Shown in pieces: positions 33,873-44,639 of a stretch of 64,000 bases of DNA. Position 1 is the stretch's first letter. Each line of letters opens with the position of its first letter. The position numbers and the translations under genes are program-made. The notes beneath the pieces were generated by a model. The model did no database searches and was not told the origin of the DNA. It was given only the letters and a program-made list of their open reading frames with translations. The DNA comes from Isoetes taiwanensis (Eukaryota > Streptophyta > Lycopodiopsida > Isoetales > Isoetaceae). Location: positions 6,029,999-6,093,998 of the forward strand of contig JAJEKV010000035.1 of assembly GCA_021234155.1 (NCBI GenBank). The letters run 5' to 3'.

Positions 33873-34352
33873 TGATACAAGTCGATGCCTTCTTATATCT
33901 TCATTGCCTTTTTTGAAAAGGCAATTGCCCATAATAGTATCTCCCTTCTTTTGAGCGTCCACCCTTATTTTAAAAGTGCTTCCTACGATTCCCTTTTGTC
34001 CAAATAATAACCCATTGCTATTATTATCTTGGCCCCCAAAATATCCAACCTTTTTCCCATGTAAAAGCAAGCGTAGGCCCTTTTTCAAAAGTTTCCCCCC
34101 TTGCCTAATATTAGTCAACGCCCTTTTATTAAGAAAGGCCCCTTTTGTGTAAAATAGTCCCTTCTTTGTCTCCACGACCCCATCAATAATGTGATCACCT
34201 TTTATTTCAAATAATAAAGGTCCCTAATAATGTGTATCTCCCCTTCCAATTTCCAATGGTTATCTCTTGCCATCAAAAGTTTGCCATATTTTTGCCACGC
34301 CCCCATAACCTTGGCGCCGTGGACCACTCCCCCGTGCTATGACTCCGTATCA
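33873..34352 (-). repeat. 5' LTR (internally truncated)
   Basis: This is the first 480 bases of the LTR. The missing 316 bases are bounded by CTTGATAC in the full copy and at the PBS-proximal end, consistent with deletion between 8-bp matches. Confidence 0.88.
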
Positions 34353-35015
34353 TCAACAACCCTAGGAATAGCCAATGGTCAGACAAAGTTTCAAATCGGC
34401 CTAGTTTGGTAATTTGTTGTCTACATACACATCTTAGATGTAGAAGGGACTAAAAAACTAAAAACTAAAAACAAATGCTTAACATGAGGCAGTGAAAGAG
34501 TAATATGGTTTTACACTAATGTAAGTGATTTCACAAACTGAAAATTTCCCAGCTCGATATATGATAAGCTACCAGAATGCTATAGTAATCAAATTGTTCA
34601 TCACAGGTTAGTTATGATTCTAAATGCTTCGATTTCTGCATATATGCATTATTCTCATATCATTTTGGCAAATATAATTACCTTCATAGAAATTATTCTG
34701 AATGTGTAGCTGATACAATAGAGCTGGTGCTTTTGTGATGTGCATATTGTGATGTGCAGCTGATACAAAAGAGCTGGCACTTTTAGTCTTTAGTAAAGTC
34801 TTAGTAGAATCATCATATTATGGAACAACCTTGACATATGAAACAACTGCTGCTCCCATCATGAAACATCCCTGATGGCACGCTCATATATAAGATAAAG
34901 AAGCACAAAATATATTGGAAACCAAACTGTCTAGAACTTCTGTTGCATATACCAGAAGCTTGAAATCTACGGTCAAAATATGATTGTCAGTTTATATATA
35001 AGAAGGAATTTCTCG

Positions 35016-35443
35016 CTTTAATAACAACATATGTGGCCCAATTTTACTTGCGCCAACGGCATAAAATGTCGTTTTTGGAAGATCTTCCTGCAATTTCTAT
35101 GCAGATTGAAGGATGCAAATATCACTTCTGTTGTGTCCGGCGTCGAGGCATAGAATCATGAAGGTATGCCCAAAGGAAGAAAGGAAATAGCTGGAAACAA
35201 GACCCTAGATACCTTTGCCATAAAATAGAAATCACGGGATTCTCTACAGGGTTATTATGTGGTAGGAATTCAAAAGGATTGCCCAAGACGTCTAAAATCA
35301 CTACTCCTGAAGAATTCAAAATGCAGCCCATATTAGATAACAAATATATCCATTACAATGGGCAAATGTTAAGGGAAGACAATGCAAAATGAGATGCAAC
35401 TGGCTGCACAAATACAGAATCAGAATTATAAAGATCTGTAGGG
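35016..35443. other. Intergenic; short dispersed repeat
   Basis: 35094-35141 (TTTCTATGCAGATTGAAGGA and following) recurs at 38682-38724 and 38791-38842. It thus flanks the inverted gene-capture copy on both sides. No gene is recognised. Confidence 0.5.
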
Positions 35444-36060
35444 TATAATAATCAGCACACAACTACCATTAACATTATTAACATAAACTATTGCATTTAA
35501 CACATTTAAATTAAAATCCCCCTTAAACCCCCTTTGGTTTGGGTGCATATTCACACGGGGGGTTACTTCGGGCAACGAGAGCTGTCGGATTGGCATATTT
35601 ACCCTTTATTCCAAGATCTGGACCGTTAATAGCGATCCTCGTTTGTGGGATATGCATGTACAAGTTTTTATATACTGTATATTGAGATTTGCAAAATACT
35701 ATAAGATTTGAGAGAATGTACTTAATGGTATTAATTTTGTACACGTATTGTAAATATATTTTTGGGGCTCTCGCTGCCCTACGTAACCCCCCGTGTGAAT
35801 ATGCACCCAAACCAAAGGGGGTTTAAGGGGGATTTTAATTTAAATGTGTTAAATGCAATAGTTTATGTTAATAATGTTAATGGTAGTTGTGTGCTGATTA
35901 TTATATTAAAAAAATTTTTTGGGCCCTTCGGGCCCTAACTAAAGCAAACATAGGTAAACTTTATGGGTCTAAACATTAATTACTAAAAAGCACAATAACA
36001 TCAAGACAAATAAATTATTTCCATTGCATACCAAGAGCCGCCCAAATATCATGCAAACAC
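35444..36060. repeat. Fold-back element within copy 2
   Basis: Arms at 35444-35580 and 35780-36060 enclose the same loop of about 190 bases seen at 13803-13990. The outer part of the left arm is missing. Confidence 0.8.
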
Positions 36061-36419
36061 ACCTAATAATCACATAAACACTGCTTGTTATAAAATAGGC
36101 AAAAACAATAATAACATCATAAGGTTTATTGAAAGGGGCCATGGCGCCCAATATAAAGCCAGTACCCCCTAATATTGTAAACTGCACATTGTCATGCATA
36201 TGCTAGTGCATATGATAACATGTGCTGGTATCAATGCAAGCACATAATGTGTAACATCTGGTGCAAGATCTCCAACAAATATGGAATGATCTGGACTGGA
36301 ATCTGGTGCAAGATCTCCAACAAATATGGAATGATCTGGACCGGAATCACCACGGCTGTTCCATATGCTAAAAGATGCTCAGTTCAACCGGTAAAGTTGT
36401 TTACAAGGCATCAGCATTC

Positions 36420-37376
36420 CATTATAAGTCTGAAGCACTTCCTTAATAGTCCTTTTGGGTCTGAACTTAGGGCTACTTGTAGGCTCCTGTTCAATCTTCT
36501 TCAAAACATCCATGCCTTCCACAACTTTTCCAAAAACAACATGCTTCCTGCATATTAACCATTAATCATTAGGACTAAGAAAATAGAAAATTTTAATAAC
36601 GAACCACCATCATTGTCAAATATAAAATGGATATCAATGTCAGGCATTTGCACATCCTCTACTGAAGTTAAAGCAAGTTAATGCCAGTGTTTAAATGCCA
36701 AAGGGATCCAAAGGGATCCAATAATGTGAGCTTTTATGCAGAAAAGTATATCAAAATAACTCAGCTAAGGACAGAACATTCCAAACGTGAAAACACTGTC
36801 ACTAAAACAGGGTGTGGTAAAAAGAAACGAACAGCTTCTTCTACATGAAGTGCCAGTATTGGTAACACCTTATACAACAGAATGAAGTGGCTGTACATGG
36901 ATTCATCACTTAATAACAAGTACTCTAATAAATTCATTCAATAACAGGCCATAGCAAGGTCAACTATCACCAGTAAAAATAAATTACTACATTTACCTTG
37001 CAACTATGAGGGGTTTGCTTGTTACATTCTCGTAAAAAATGACAACAAAGAACACTAGGCAATATCGAGAATTAAACAGGTTTTACAACAGTTAGCATGG
37101 CCAACATCTCAACATGATAGCGAGAGAGCTCATACCCATCAAGATGTTTTGCTTTGGAGCAAACGTAATAAAGAACTGGGAGCCATTCGTATTGGGCCCA
37201 AAGATTAGCCATAGATAAGATGCCGGGGATCATTATGACTGTGAATGAAGTTTTCATCTGCAACGATTGAAAGTAATATTAGATTTAAATCACAAATATG
37301 TAATTTCAGTGCAAATGCAGACCATAGAAGCATACCTTTGAACTTTCCTCCATATATGCTTTCTCCACCACCTCCT
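36420..37376 (-). pseudogene. Cyclophilin exons, copy 2
   Basis: On the minus strand the exon encoding GGGESIYGGKF is at about 37337-37376 and the DENF...GILSMAN exon at about 37140-37262. The KHVVFG...EGMD exon is at about 36480-36550. The region after GPNT is in frame here, unlike copy 1. Two extra bases before the KHLDG codons (near 37145) break the frame instead. Confidence 0.8.
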
Positions 37377-37529
37377 GCAAACACAATTCCCAAATCATTT
37401 TATGTCATCCACCGCTTTGTTAAAACCGCAAGGTTCTTACGGTAATTTCCATGCCCATTAGAATTTGCACAACATTAAATCTACTCTACTCAAATAAGAC
37501 ATCAGAAAATTTCCAACGTGCATACTTAC

Positions 37530-37785
37530 AGAGTCCAAGGAGCGGTCGCAAATTTGCGAGTCTTGCATAGGCAATTCCCTGCAAGCAAATGAGAAACTGA
37601 AAATAAAATAAAAGCAAGGTATTAAAATGACGTGAGAGTTGATGAGTGAAAAAGAACCTGAGGAATTCGCTGGCAATGGTGAGGCCGGAGACAAGGTCGG
37701 ATTTGAAATCACTAAGTTTGTATGATGGTCCCCACTGGAGGATAGAAAATATGTACTGCATTCCCGTTGCACCCCCACCGAACAA
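37530..37785 (-). pseudogene. Sulfate transporter exon fragments, copy 2
   Basis: The minus-strand exons (GMQYIFSILQWGPSYKLSDF, then GIAYARLANL with splice sites) match copy 1. Three bases are missing relative to copy 1 near 37766. Confidence 0.82.
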
Positions 37786-37870
37786 GCCTATCTGGCGCCG
37801 ATTTTGTAAGCCCTAAAATAGCATTAACGACAATCTTCACGAATTTCCATTAGCAATACTAAGGTTAAGA

Positions 37871-38260
37871 TCAGTAAAGGTTATGCCATTCATGCAAAGA
37901 AGGCTTCTGCCTTCTCTTCCTCTTTGAGTCATGGCCAATTGGATTAGGAAGCTTGGCCTTAAGCCCCAAAAGCTTTATCCCTGCATCCTTAAACAGCACG
38001 GTAGAATTGGTTGCCAATACTTGCTGTATGTGGCCCATTGCAGCAAGATTAAATCCCATGGTCCTTTTTAGCTGATGTATAGCAGGATGAACCGCTGCAT
38101 GGAGTGAGAGAAGCATGGACCTAGCTGATGGGTTTATAAGAAGTTTCGGTATCAGCGTCGGTTTCGCTGGCGAGCATCATCCCTACCGCATCGTTAAGAG
38201 CCGAAATACTGACCCCTAGCTCCAAATTCAAAAACAATACCTTTTTCAGGGCCAATCTTG
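37871..38260 (-). pseudogene. UTP12/WDR3 C-terminal fragment, copy 2
   Basis: The minus frame repeats the MGFNLAAMGHIQQ block of copy 1. Its upstream part differs from copy 1 around 38130-38190, where different short sequence is present. Confidence 0.7.
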
Positions 38261-38679
38261 CTGCTTGCATCCAAGTCCTGCTGCTATGTCCGGTCAGGGT
38301 CCAAGCAATCGGCAGAGCAGAGAATAAAAACCCTAAAACCCATGAGCTCGATATCTACACTAGCTATGGACTTTGTTTAGTTTAAAATACACGAGGGAAA
38401 TAGACCATGAAATAGGGTGTTTATTCTGAGCCCTTGATTAAGGACCCAAGGACTCAATCTTGACCATTAAAAAAAATGCATGGCACAAGCATCATGCAAA
38501 CATGGGTCTAAACCATTGAGAATATGAAATTAGAAGATGAAAATACAGTGCGCACTCTAGATGTACGCATTAGTACACCCCCGAAATACGGCCACCAAAT
38601 CATATAAAAACCATAGGAAAAAACGTACAAAAATACAAAAGAAACCCCCTGTTGTTGTGCTACATATACATGTTTGGGG

Positions 38680-39480
38680 GTAATTTCTATGCAGATTGAA
38701 GGATGCAAGCATCACTTCTGTCCGGGTCTATTGTGGGGGTAATTATGGGTCTATTATGGGGTTCTATTATGGGGACATACTATATGTTGGGGGTAATTTC
38801 TATGCAGATTGAAGGATGCAAGCATCACTTCTCTTGTGTCCGGGTCTATTATGGTCCAAGGATAATGTGTCTGCAAATTGCTAGAGTGCAGGATTAGATT
38901 CCAACAGTCCACAAACACAGAATTATAGGGCATGGGGCATCTACAATTTCGTACTCATTTATTGTCTGAAATCCTCCCATGCAAGATTTTACCAAATTCC
39001 ACCGTGCATTCAAATTGACTTGGACGAGATATAATATTTATTGGTTAATATGAAGCTTGCCAATATAATCATGCACATCGCAGTAATACAACTTGTTAAA
39101 AGTAAAACAACATGATTAAATTAAAAGTTTAGCTGAGGAATAGACTAATACAACTTGTTAAAAGTTAGAGTAATACAACTTATTAAAAGTAAAACAACAT
39201 GATTAAGTTAAAAGTTTAGCTGAGGAATAGACTAATACAACTTGTTAAAACTTCAGCAGAGGAATAGACTAATACAACTTGTTAAGTGATTTCAGAGACT
39301 GAAAATTTTCCAGCTCCATATATGAATATGTAGCATAATAACAGGGGGTTTTCTTTGTGTTTTTGTACGCTTTTCACTAAGGTTTTCCTATGATTTCGTG
39401 ATGTATTCAAATGGATGTACTAATGCGTACATCTAGAGTGCACCATTTCTGAGCCATTGATTTTAGCCTTTTTTTTCCAA
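38680..39480. repeat. Short direct repeats and a solo element terminus
   Basis: GGGTCTATTRTGGGG variants repeat at 38725-38790. A unit with AATACAACTTGTTAAAAGT repeats three times at about 39087-39285. 39329-39450 matches the terminus of the gene-capture element (ATGTAGCATAATAACAGGGG). No gene is seen. Confidence 0.65.
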
Positions 39481-39660
39481 TGGTCAACAACCAATGGCTC
39501 ACAACAAAAGCCTTTTTTTTGTGCGTGTGGTGCATAATGGTCAACAGCCAATGGCTCACAACAAAAGCCCTCTTTTTGTGCGTGTGGTGTATAATGGTCA
39601 ACAACCAATGGCTCACAACAAAAGCCCTCTTTTTATGTGTGTGGTGCATAATGGGCACAT
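39480..39660. repeat. Tandem repeat, 3 x about 59 bp
   Basis: Each unit contains AATGGTCAACARCCAATGGC and a GTGTGGTGYATAATGG end. The repeats read open in several frames, which explains the repetitive short ORFs here. Confidence 0.8.
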
Positions 39661-40259
39661 GAAGGGCTTGAAGGGCGCACGTAGTGTAGTTTCCGCACCG
39701 GCAACATATTTCTTATCATAACTTTTGATCCAGAGCTCTGTTTGAGATGATTTTTATTGCGTTGGAAAGCTCTCTCCGAGATATTTTTGATAGTGTATGA
39801 TATGGATATGTTTGGTTAAGTTATCTATGCTAAAACAACAATTTTTCGGCCGGGTTTGGTAGGTTTTCACATCCTACCAGCTGATTAATACAGGATTGCG
39901 CTATTGGATATTGTTTTATGGCTCATTCCGAACGAAGGTTGCAAAAAATTACCATGCATTTTTAGATTTTGAGGCAGTTATTAAGCAAATTCCAAGGCTT
40001 CTAGATCCTTGTGCTAACAAGCAGAAAAGTTTCCCACTTTGGTTTCTCACCACAAGAATCCATGGAGGCCAAAGGTCTTTGTTAAATTCAGTTTGAAAAT
40101 GTTTGTATATGGGTGTTGCAAACTTTATGACTTTCAGAATAATGGGATCAATCCGCTCTATCTTTATGGTAACTTTTACTTATGTTCTATTTGTTTTATT
40201 GTGATGAAATTCAAAAGCTACAGGTGATGAAAGCCTCAAATGAATTCTAGTTTTTTTCT

Positions 40260-40612
40260 GGTTTGAATTCTAAATTTTTTGTCGCACCGGGGGGGGGAGG
40301 GTCCTAAGGCCCGAAGGGGCCAAAAATTCTTTTTGCAACACAAACCATTAACATCCAACATATAAAAATTAAATCCCCCAACACATAACAACCAACATAA
40401 CAACCAACACATAACAACCATTGACATTAACAACCAACACATAACTACCATTGACATTAATTAACACAACCATTGGGTCCAACACATTTAAATTAAAATC
40501 CCCCTTAAACCCCCTTTGGTTTGGGTGCATATTCACACGGGGGGTGACTCCGGGTAACGAGAGCTGTTGGATAGGCATATTCACCCCTTATTCCTTAATC
40601 TACACTGTACGA
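40260..40612. repeat. Fold-back family copy (half element)
   Basis: The outer arm with AAGGCCCGAAGGGGCC and the core CCCCCTTTGGTTTGGGTG are followed by the start of the loop. A run of short ACCAACACATAACAA repeats lies in the arm (40378-40450), and TGACCATTTT repeats follow at 40640-40700. Confidence 0.7.
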
Positions 40613-40704
40613 TGATAAACTACCAGAATTTTGTGGTGACCATTTTGTGATGACCATTTTTTGATGACCATTTTGATGACAAAATTTTTTTATGACCATT
40701 TTGT

Positions 40705-41166
40705 GGAGTTAAATATGATTCAGAAGTTCTTAGTATTGAGATGTTTAAGAGTTGCCAAAGCTTTCCTTGGCATTCAAGTATGCCAACATTTATAAGTGGT
40801 TCTCATCATTTTGCATTTAGATACAGTTGTCTAATAATGATTTCTTTACAGGATTTTGTGTCAACAAACTTGGGGCAACGTTTATTGAGCCACCAATATT
40901 TGATCTCGCCTCATGTTACAAAGATGGACCAAACTCATCACCTCTCATATTTGTCCTTTCCTCTAGAGCAGACCCAATGGCAGAACTTTTGAAGCTAGCT
41001 GAAGAGATGCAATTTACAAAAAAGTATGAGAAGGTTTTGTAAAAAAGGATGCTAATCCTCGTGTATAAGTAAGAATGCAAATCACCAAGTTAAAACAAAT
41101 TCTCTTCTTATAAAACCAGGTTTCCCTTGGACAAGGACAGGGACCCAAGGCCGAAAGTTGTTGGCA
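40705..41166 (+). pseudogene. Dynein heavy chain fragment (AAA6 region)
   Basis: Three exon pieces join. 40716-40777 reads QKFLVLRCLR. After an intron ending TTTACAG, 40852-41033 reads DFVSTNLGQR, then FIEPPIFDLASCY and PLIFVLSSRADPMAELLKLA. A piece from 41120 reads VSLGQGQGPKAE. These are signature blocks of dynein heavy chains between AAA5 and AAA6 (known: LRCLRPDKV, FIEPPPFDL, LSPGADP, LGQGQGP). One base is missing after LGQR, shifting the frame, and only about 100 of over 4000 residues are present. It is therefore a relic or captured piece. Its presence implies a genome with axonemal dynein, i.e. swimming sperm. Confidence 0.85.
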
Positions 41167-41204
41167 TTGGGCACGGACTGTAGTAAAAAGGCGGGGCTGC
41201 CATG

Positions 41205-41867
41205 CATGGAATAAAATAACGGCTAAGGTTAGCCAAATGGCTATTTTGTAGCAGTTTTGCCAAGAAAAATGGCTAAAGTAAATGGAAAAAATGCCCAAAA
41301 AAAAAGAAAATTTTAGCCCAATTTTTTTGCCGCCCAAGTGAGTTTTTAGGTTGAATAGCCAAAGCTTTACCTCCAGACATATCCATCAGAACATCGATTA
41401 GCTAAACCTAAGATAGAGTGGGCTTGGAAAAATATATAGATTAGCCCGAAATTCAACACCAATGTACGTACTAACTTTAAGAAATTTCAAATAGGGTTTA
41501 TATTTTTCTTTTTTTTTTTCCACTTTCTTTCTTGTGTCGAGTACAAAGTTGAAGCATTAGAGGAAAAGGAACAATGTAGTCCCTTTTTTTTTAGGTTTTT
41601 GAACATGTTCATGTGTGTCTTGATATATGTATTTACAATAAATTCAATGTCTTTGCCAAAATGCTTGGATTTTTCTAAATTACTATAGCGTGATGGCTAA
41701 TACTTGCCTTTCCATTTTGTGAAAGTTTAGCCAAAAGCAAGAAACTGTGATGGAGAAAAACCATTTAGTTTAGCCAAGTGTTAGAAACTTCTAGCCCCAA
41801 TTTGAAGGTAGTTTAGCTAAACCTATTTTGGCTACACTAAAATATAGGAGTAGTAATTTATTCCATG
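41205..41867. mobile_element. hAT-like MITE, 663 bp
   Basis: The ends CATGGAATAAA and TTTATTCCATG are perfect 11-base inverted repeats. They are flanked by the 8-bp duplication CTGCCATG (41197-41204 and 41868-41875). Motifs such as GGCTAA/TTAGCC recur inside. An 8-bp duplication fits the hAT superfamily. No protein is encoded. It lies just after the dynein relic. Confidence 0.8.
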
Positions 41868-42117
41868 CTGCCATGCATTTAGTTCAAATGAAAAATCACA
41901 TGGAAGTGGCTGCACAAATACAGAATCGGAATAATAAAGATCTGTGGTATTATAAGGCCAACAAGAGCATAAGCTCTTCAAGCATAGAGTGATGAAGGTA
42001 TGCCCAAGCAAGGCAAAAAGCCTAGTCAACAGAGTGGAGGCCAGGAGCAAGAGTGGCAATGCAAGGCAAAAAGGCTAGTCACGCATATAAGAAGTTGCTG
42101 CACCATGGTCAGATATC

Positions 42118-42324
42118 TTAGTTGCATGTCAACTTTAAAGGATTGCCTTCTAGCTCTTCAGATGTTCCCATGTCTAAGGAGCTATTTAATTTGACAGTAT
42201 ACTGAAGCTCCCTTTCTGCCTGATCCCCCAAGTCCCAGTAATCAAGACTCCAATCTACGCCTTTCAGTCTGGGCATTGCAGAATAATTTGCATTTACTGC
42301 CAACAAAGCTCTCAATTCTTCCAT
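42118..42324 (-). CDS. Short unidentified exon-like frame
   Basis: The minus frame of 68 codons includes RLKGVDWSLDYWDL, faintly like the W-containing start of a COMM domain. The resemblance is weak and no other exon was found. Confidence 0.2.
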   Translation of the reverse strand: MEELRALLAVNANYSAMPRLKGVDWSLDYWDLGDQAERELQYTVKLNSSLDMGTSEELEGNPLKLTCN

Positions 42325-42868
42325 TTTGCTTTGAAAGACAATGCTAACTACTTTAATCCTACAGTCAGGAAAGGCACAATCTTGGTTGAGAAACTTACCT
42401 ACATCTTCTATCGATGAGTCTTGTTTTGCTGCTTCAATTTAGAAACAGACTAATGCCGAATAAAATGCCTACACATTTCATATCCTCTGCAACTCTAGCA
42501 CCAGAGCTCTAGAACTGATCTGGACATTGAAAGCATCCATGTTGGGCCCATTTTTCATCCTAATTGCTGCAAAAACTGCTATTGCCTTGAACTCTGACGG
42601 TAAAGAAAAATCTTACCCCTGTTCTTCACAGCAGATGAGATGAATCAATCATAAACAGAAGGCATTATATTGCAGGAAAAGCTTTGTTATCATTCAAGCA
42701 ATACCTTAATGATTCTAACTCTGTTCTTCCAAATTGAAGCGCTAGTGATTCGCAACCATGTGACTAGATTGGGGTGCAATGCGACAGATCAAAAAGGGTG
42801 ACGTCTTTGTAAGTTTCCGATTCCTTTCTAACTTGCATTTGGATAATTAGTCGAGCAAAACCATTATT

Positions 42869-43066
42869 TCATAAACTTGCCCTCCCGGCATCTTGTGCAG
42901 CATAAATATTGCCTTCTGAATCCATAAAGGCCCCAAATGGTTCATGATCCCATTTTGCAGCCTCGGCTGGAACCACATCCAGGCCGATTGAAGACGCTCT
43001 TTCCAGAATAAAGTCGACAGAGGGATCATAGTCAAGATTGGGATGAATAAAACGGAGGAATAGAAG
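42869..43066 (-). pseudogene. Aminoacylase-1 (M20 peptidase) N-terminal fragment
   Basis: A minus frame ending at TGA 42869-42871 reads HPNLDYDPSVDFILERASSI, then VPAEAAKWDHEPFGAFMD and GNIYAAQDAG. Aminoacylase-1 has the same order: a HPNPDY start, a helix, then VPAE..KW.H.PF.A...D.GNIYARGAQD. The segment containing the first zinc-binding histidine (about 40 residues between GLD and VVPAE) is missing and the GNIYARGAQD motif is damaged. The enzyme hydrolyses N-acyl amino acids in the cytosol. Here only a short internally deleted relic remains. Confidence 0.7.
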
Positions 43067-43099
43067 TTTGACATCAAATTAAATGCTCTCTTTACTTTT

Positions 43100-44110
43100 T
43101 CATTTTTACAACGTCAAAATTAAATGTTTTTAGGAGCCCGATACATATTTAGCCTTAGATTGGTAGATATGGGCCGAGATACTATAGTTCAACATTCGAG
43201 GCACTATAATAAGGATTTGTATGTGACCTATTCCAAGTCTCCATGTGGCTGCCAAGTCATTTACCTTAAAAAATTGATTGCCACATCATACTACTCTTAG
43301 AAACAAATGAAATCCCCTCTTATTGGCTAATGACAAAAGATGATGTGTTTTTTGTTGAATTTGCTAATGGGCACCAAATTGACCTCATTTTAGCTCTAAA
43401 CCTAATGCAGCCAAGAAGTTTTCTTATTTGAATGTTCAAAGTTTTTTCTTTGTTAAGCTTGCACAAAAAACGTTCATACCTAAGCAAAGAAGCTAAGATT
43501 TTGAACAAAGCATAAATAGTGATCTCTGCAAGTATAACCAAATTTGGATCCATCAAATCTCAAAATCACAAAAAGCTTGTACCTCAATCTTCTCCTTCTT
43601 TTGATATTTTCAACCTAAACCCTTAGCATCATAGCTCCTACTACGATCTGCCCCACGATTGCCTCAATAAATGGCCAGGAAAGGAAGAAAATAACCAAAG
43701 AATATACATACCATAGCTGGCCTGATCAGCCCATCGCCATAGCTGGATGAAGATTCAAATTCCTGCAATTCAAAACAGAGTAGTGAAACTTTTTTTATCC
43801 ACCGTTTACCTGAAATATCAAATGTAAAGGGCCCTAGATAAATGCCTTAAGATGCTAAAAAAATAACGTGTGCTCGAAGAAAGTTTGAGATGCAAAGGCC
43901 ATAGGCAAATCCGGCGGTGAGCGTGCTTAGCCAGACTGATTTGAACTATGAAAATGAGAGGAAGACAAATGCACAAGGAAAAAAACATTCCGCAAGGGGA
44001 AAAGGGAACGCCCCATGCGGATACTTGCGGCGTTCTGGGCACATACACAACAGATAGGCGTTGTTCTGCCTTCGCGTCCTATCCTGCGCCGCCACATGGC
44101 TCTTTCTTTT
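43100..44110. other. Non-coding stretch, no gene recognised
   Basis: The minus frames at 43320-43556 and 43818-44178 are open but without recognisable features. No repeats of note were seen before 44120. Confidence 0.45.
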
Positions 44111-44121
44111 CCAAGAAATTC

Positions 44122-44355
44122 ATCTACTAACATTCTATTTTTTGGGTTGCCCGTCAGGGGCAACCCTTGGGATGTCATCTACTAACATTCTGTTTTTTGG
44201 GTTGCCCGTCAGGGGCAACCCTTGGGATGATGGGGGAGTGACGTATAGAGGGCCAGGATGTTAGAATAATTTAGAATATTCTTTTTGGATGGGATGATGG
44301 GGGAGTGACGTATAGAGGGCCGGGATGTTAGAATAATTTAGAATATTCCTTTTGA
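44122..44355. repeat. Stacked short tandem duplications with GGGTTGCCC hairpin
   Basis: A 55-bp unit ending GGGTTGCCCGTCAGGGGCAA is present twice (44122-44176, 44177-44231). Directly after, a unit with GATGGGGGAGTGACGTATAG is present twice (about 44224-44285 and 44291-44350). The hairpin stem GGGTTGCCC/GGGGCAACCC resembles the one at about 57820-57840. Confidence 0.75.
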
Positions 44356-44639
44356 ACGACATTCATATTCCAACACCAAAGGAATCCATTCATGCATTTG
44401 AAGCCATTATGAGTAGAGAGTAGTCCAGTTATTTATTGGTCTGCTTTTTAACAGTCTCCAAGGACTTTGCAACAATGGCATGTGGATCATATTATGATCA
44501 CTATCATTGTGGTCATGGTTATTATGGTTACAATAATAGTTCATGCTATTGCTCTTGCTCTTGTTCCTACTCGTCTTGTACATGCTTTCACTAGTAGAGA
44601 TAACCCTTGTTTGTCACGGTTTTTGTCACGCAAAATACA

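Larger units (their letters stand above)
32100..34352 (-). mobile_element. Non-autonomous LTR retrotransposon (TRIM/LARD-like)
   Basis: The ends are TGATAC...GTATCA with 5-bp duplication TCAAC at 32095-32099 and 34353-34357, and a matching single TCAAC in copy A. On the minus strand the primer-binding site TGGTATCAGAGC (33859-33870) lies 2 bases after the LTR ends, fixing the orientation. The internal region is only about 1 kb and encodes no pol. A minus frame at 33478-33708 could be a gag remnant. The 3' LTR (32100-32895) is 796 bp. The 5' LTR (33873-34352) is 480 bp because it lacks its last 316 bases. Confidence 0.92.
28035..35015. repeat. Tandem duplication, copy B, split by two transposon insertions
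   Basis: Segments 28035-28240, 32012-32099 and 34353-35015 together rebuild copy A with few differences. The gaps are the elements at 28241-32011 and 32100-34352. Confidence 0.9.
35444..38674. mobile_element. Gene-fragment-carrying element, copy 2 (inverted)
   Basis: This is the reverse complement of 10903-14131 with small differences, truncated inside the left palindrome arm at 35444. All three captured gene pieces are on the minus strand. Together with copy 1 it forms 3.2-kb inverted repeats separated by 21 kb. Confidence 0.85.

Noticed and set aside
39407-39721. Repetitive Cys/His-rich ORFs on both strands
   Set aside because: They result from a 59-bp tandem repeat that happens to be open in several frames.
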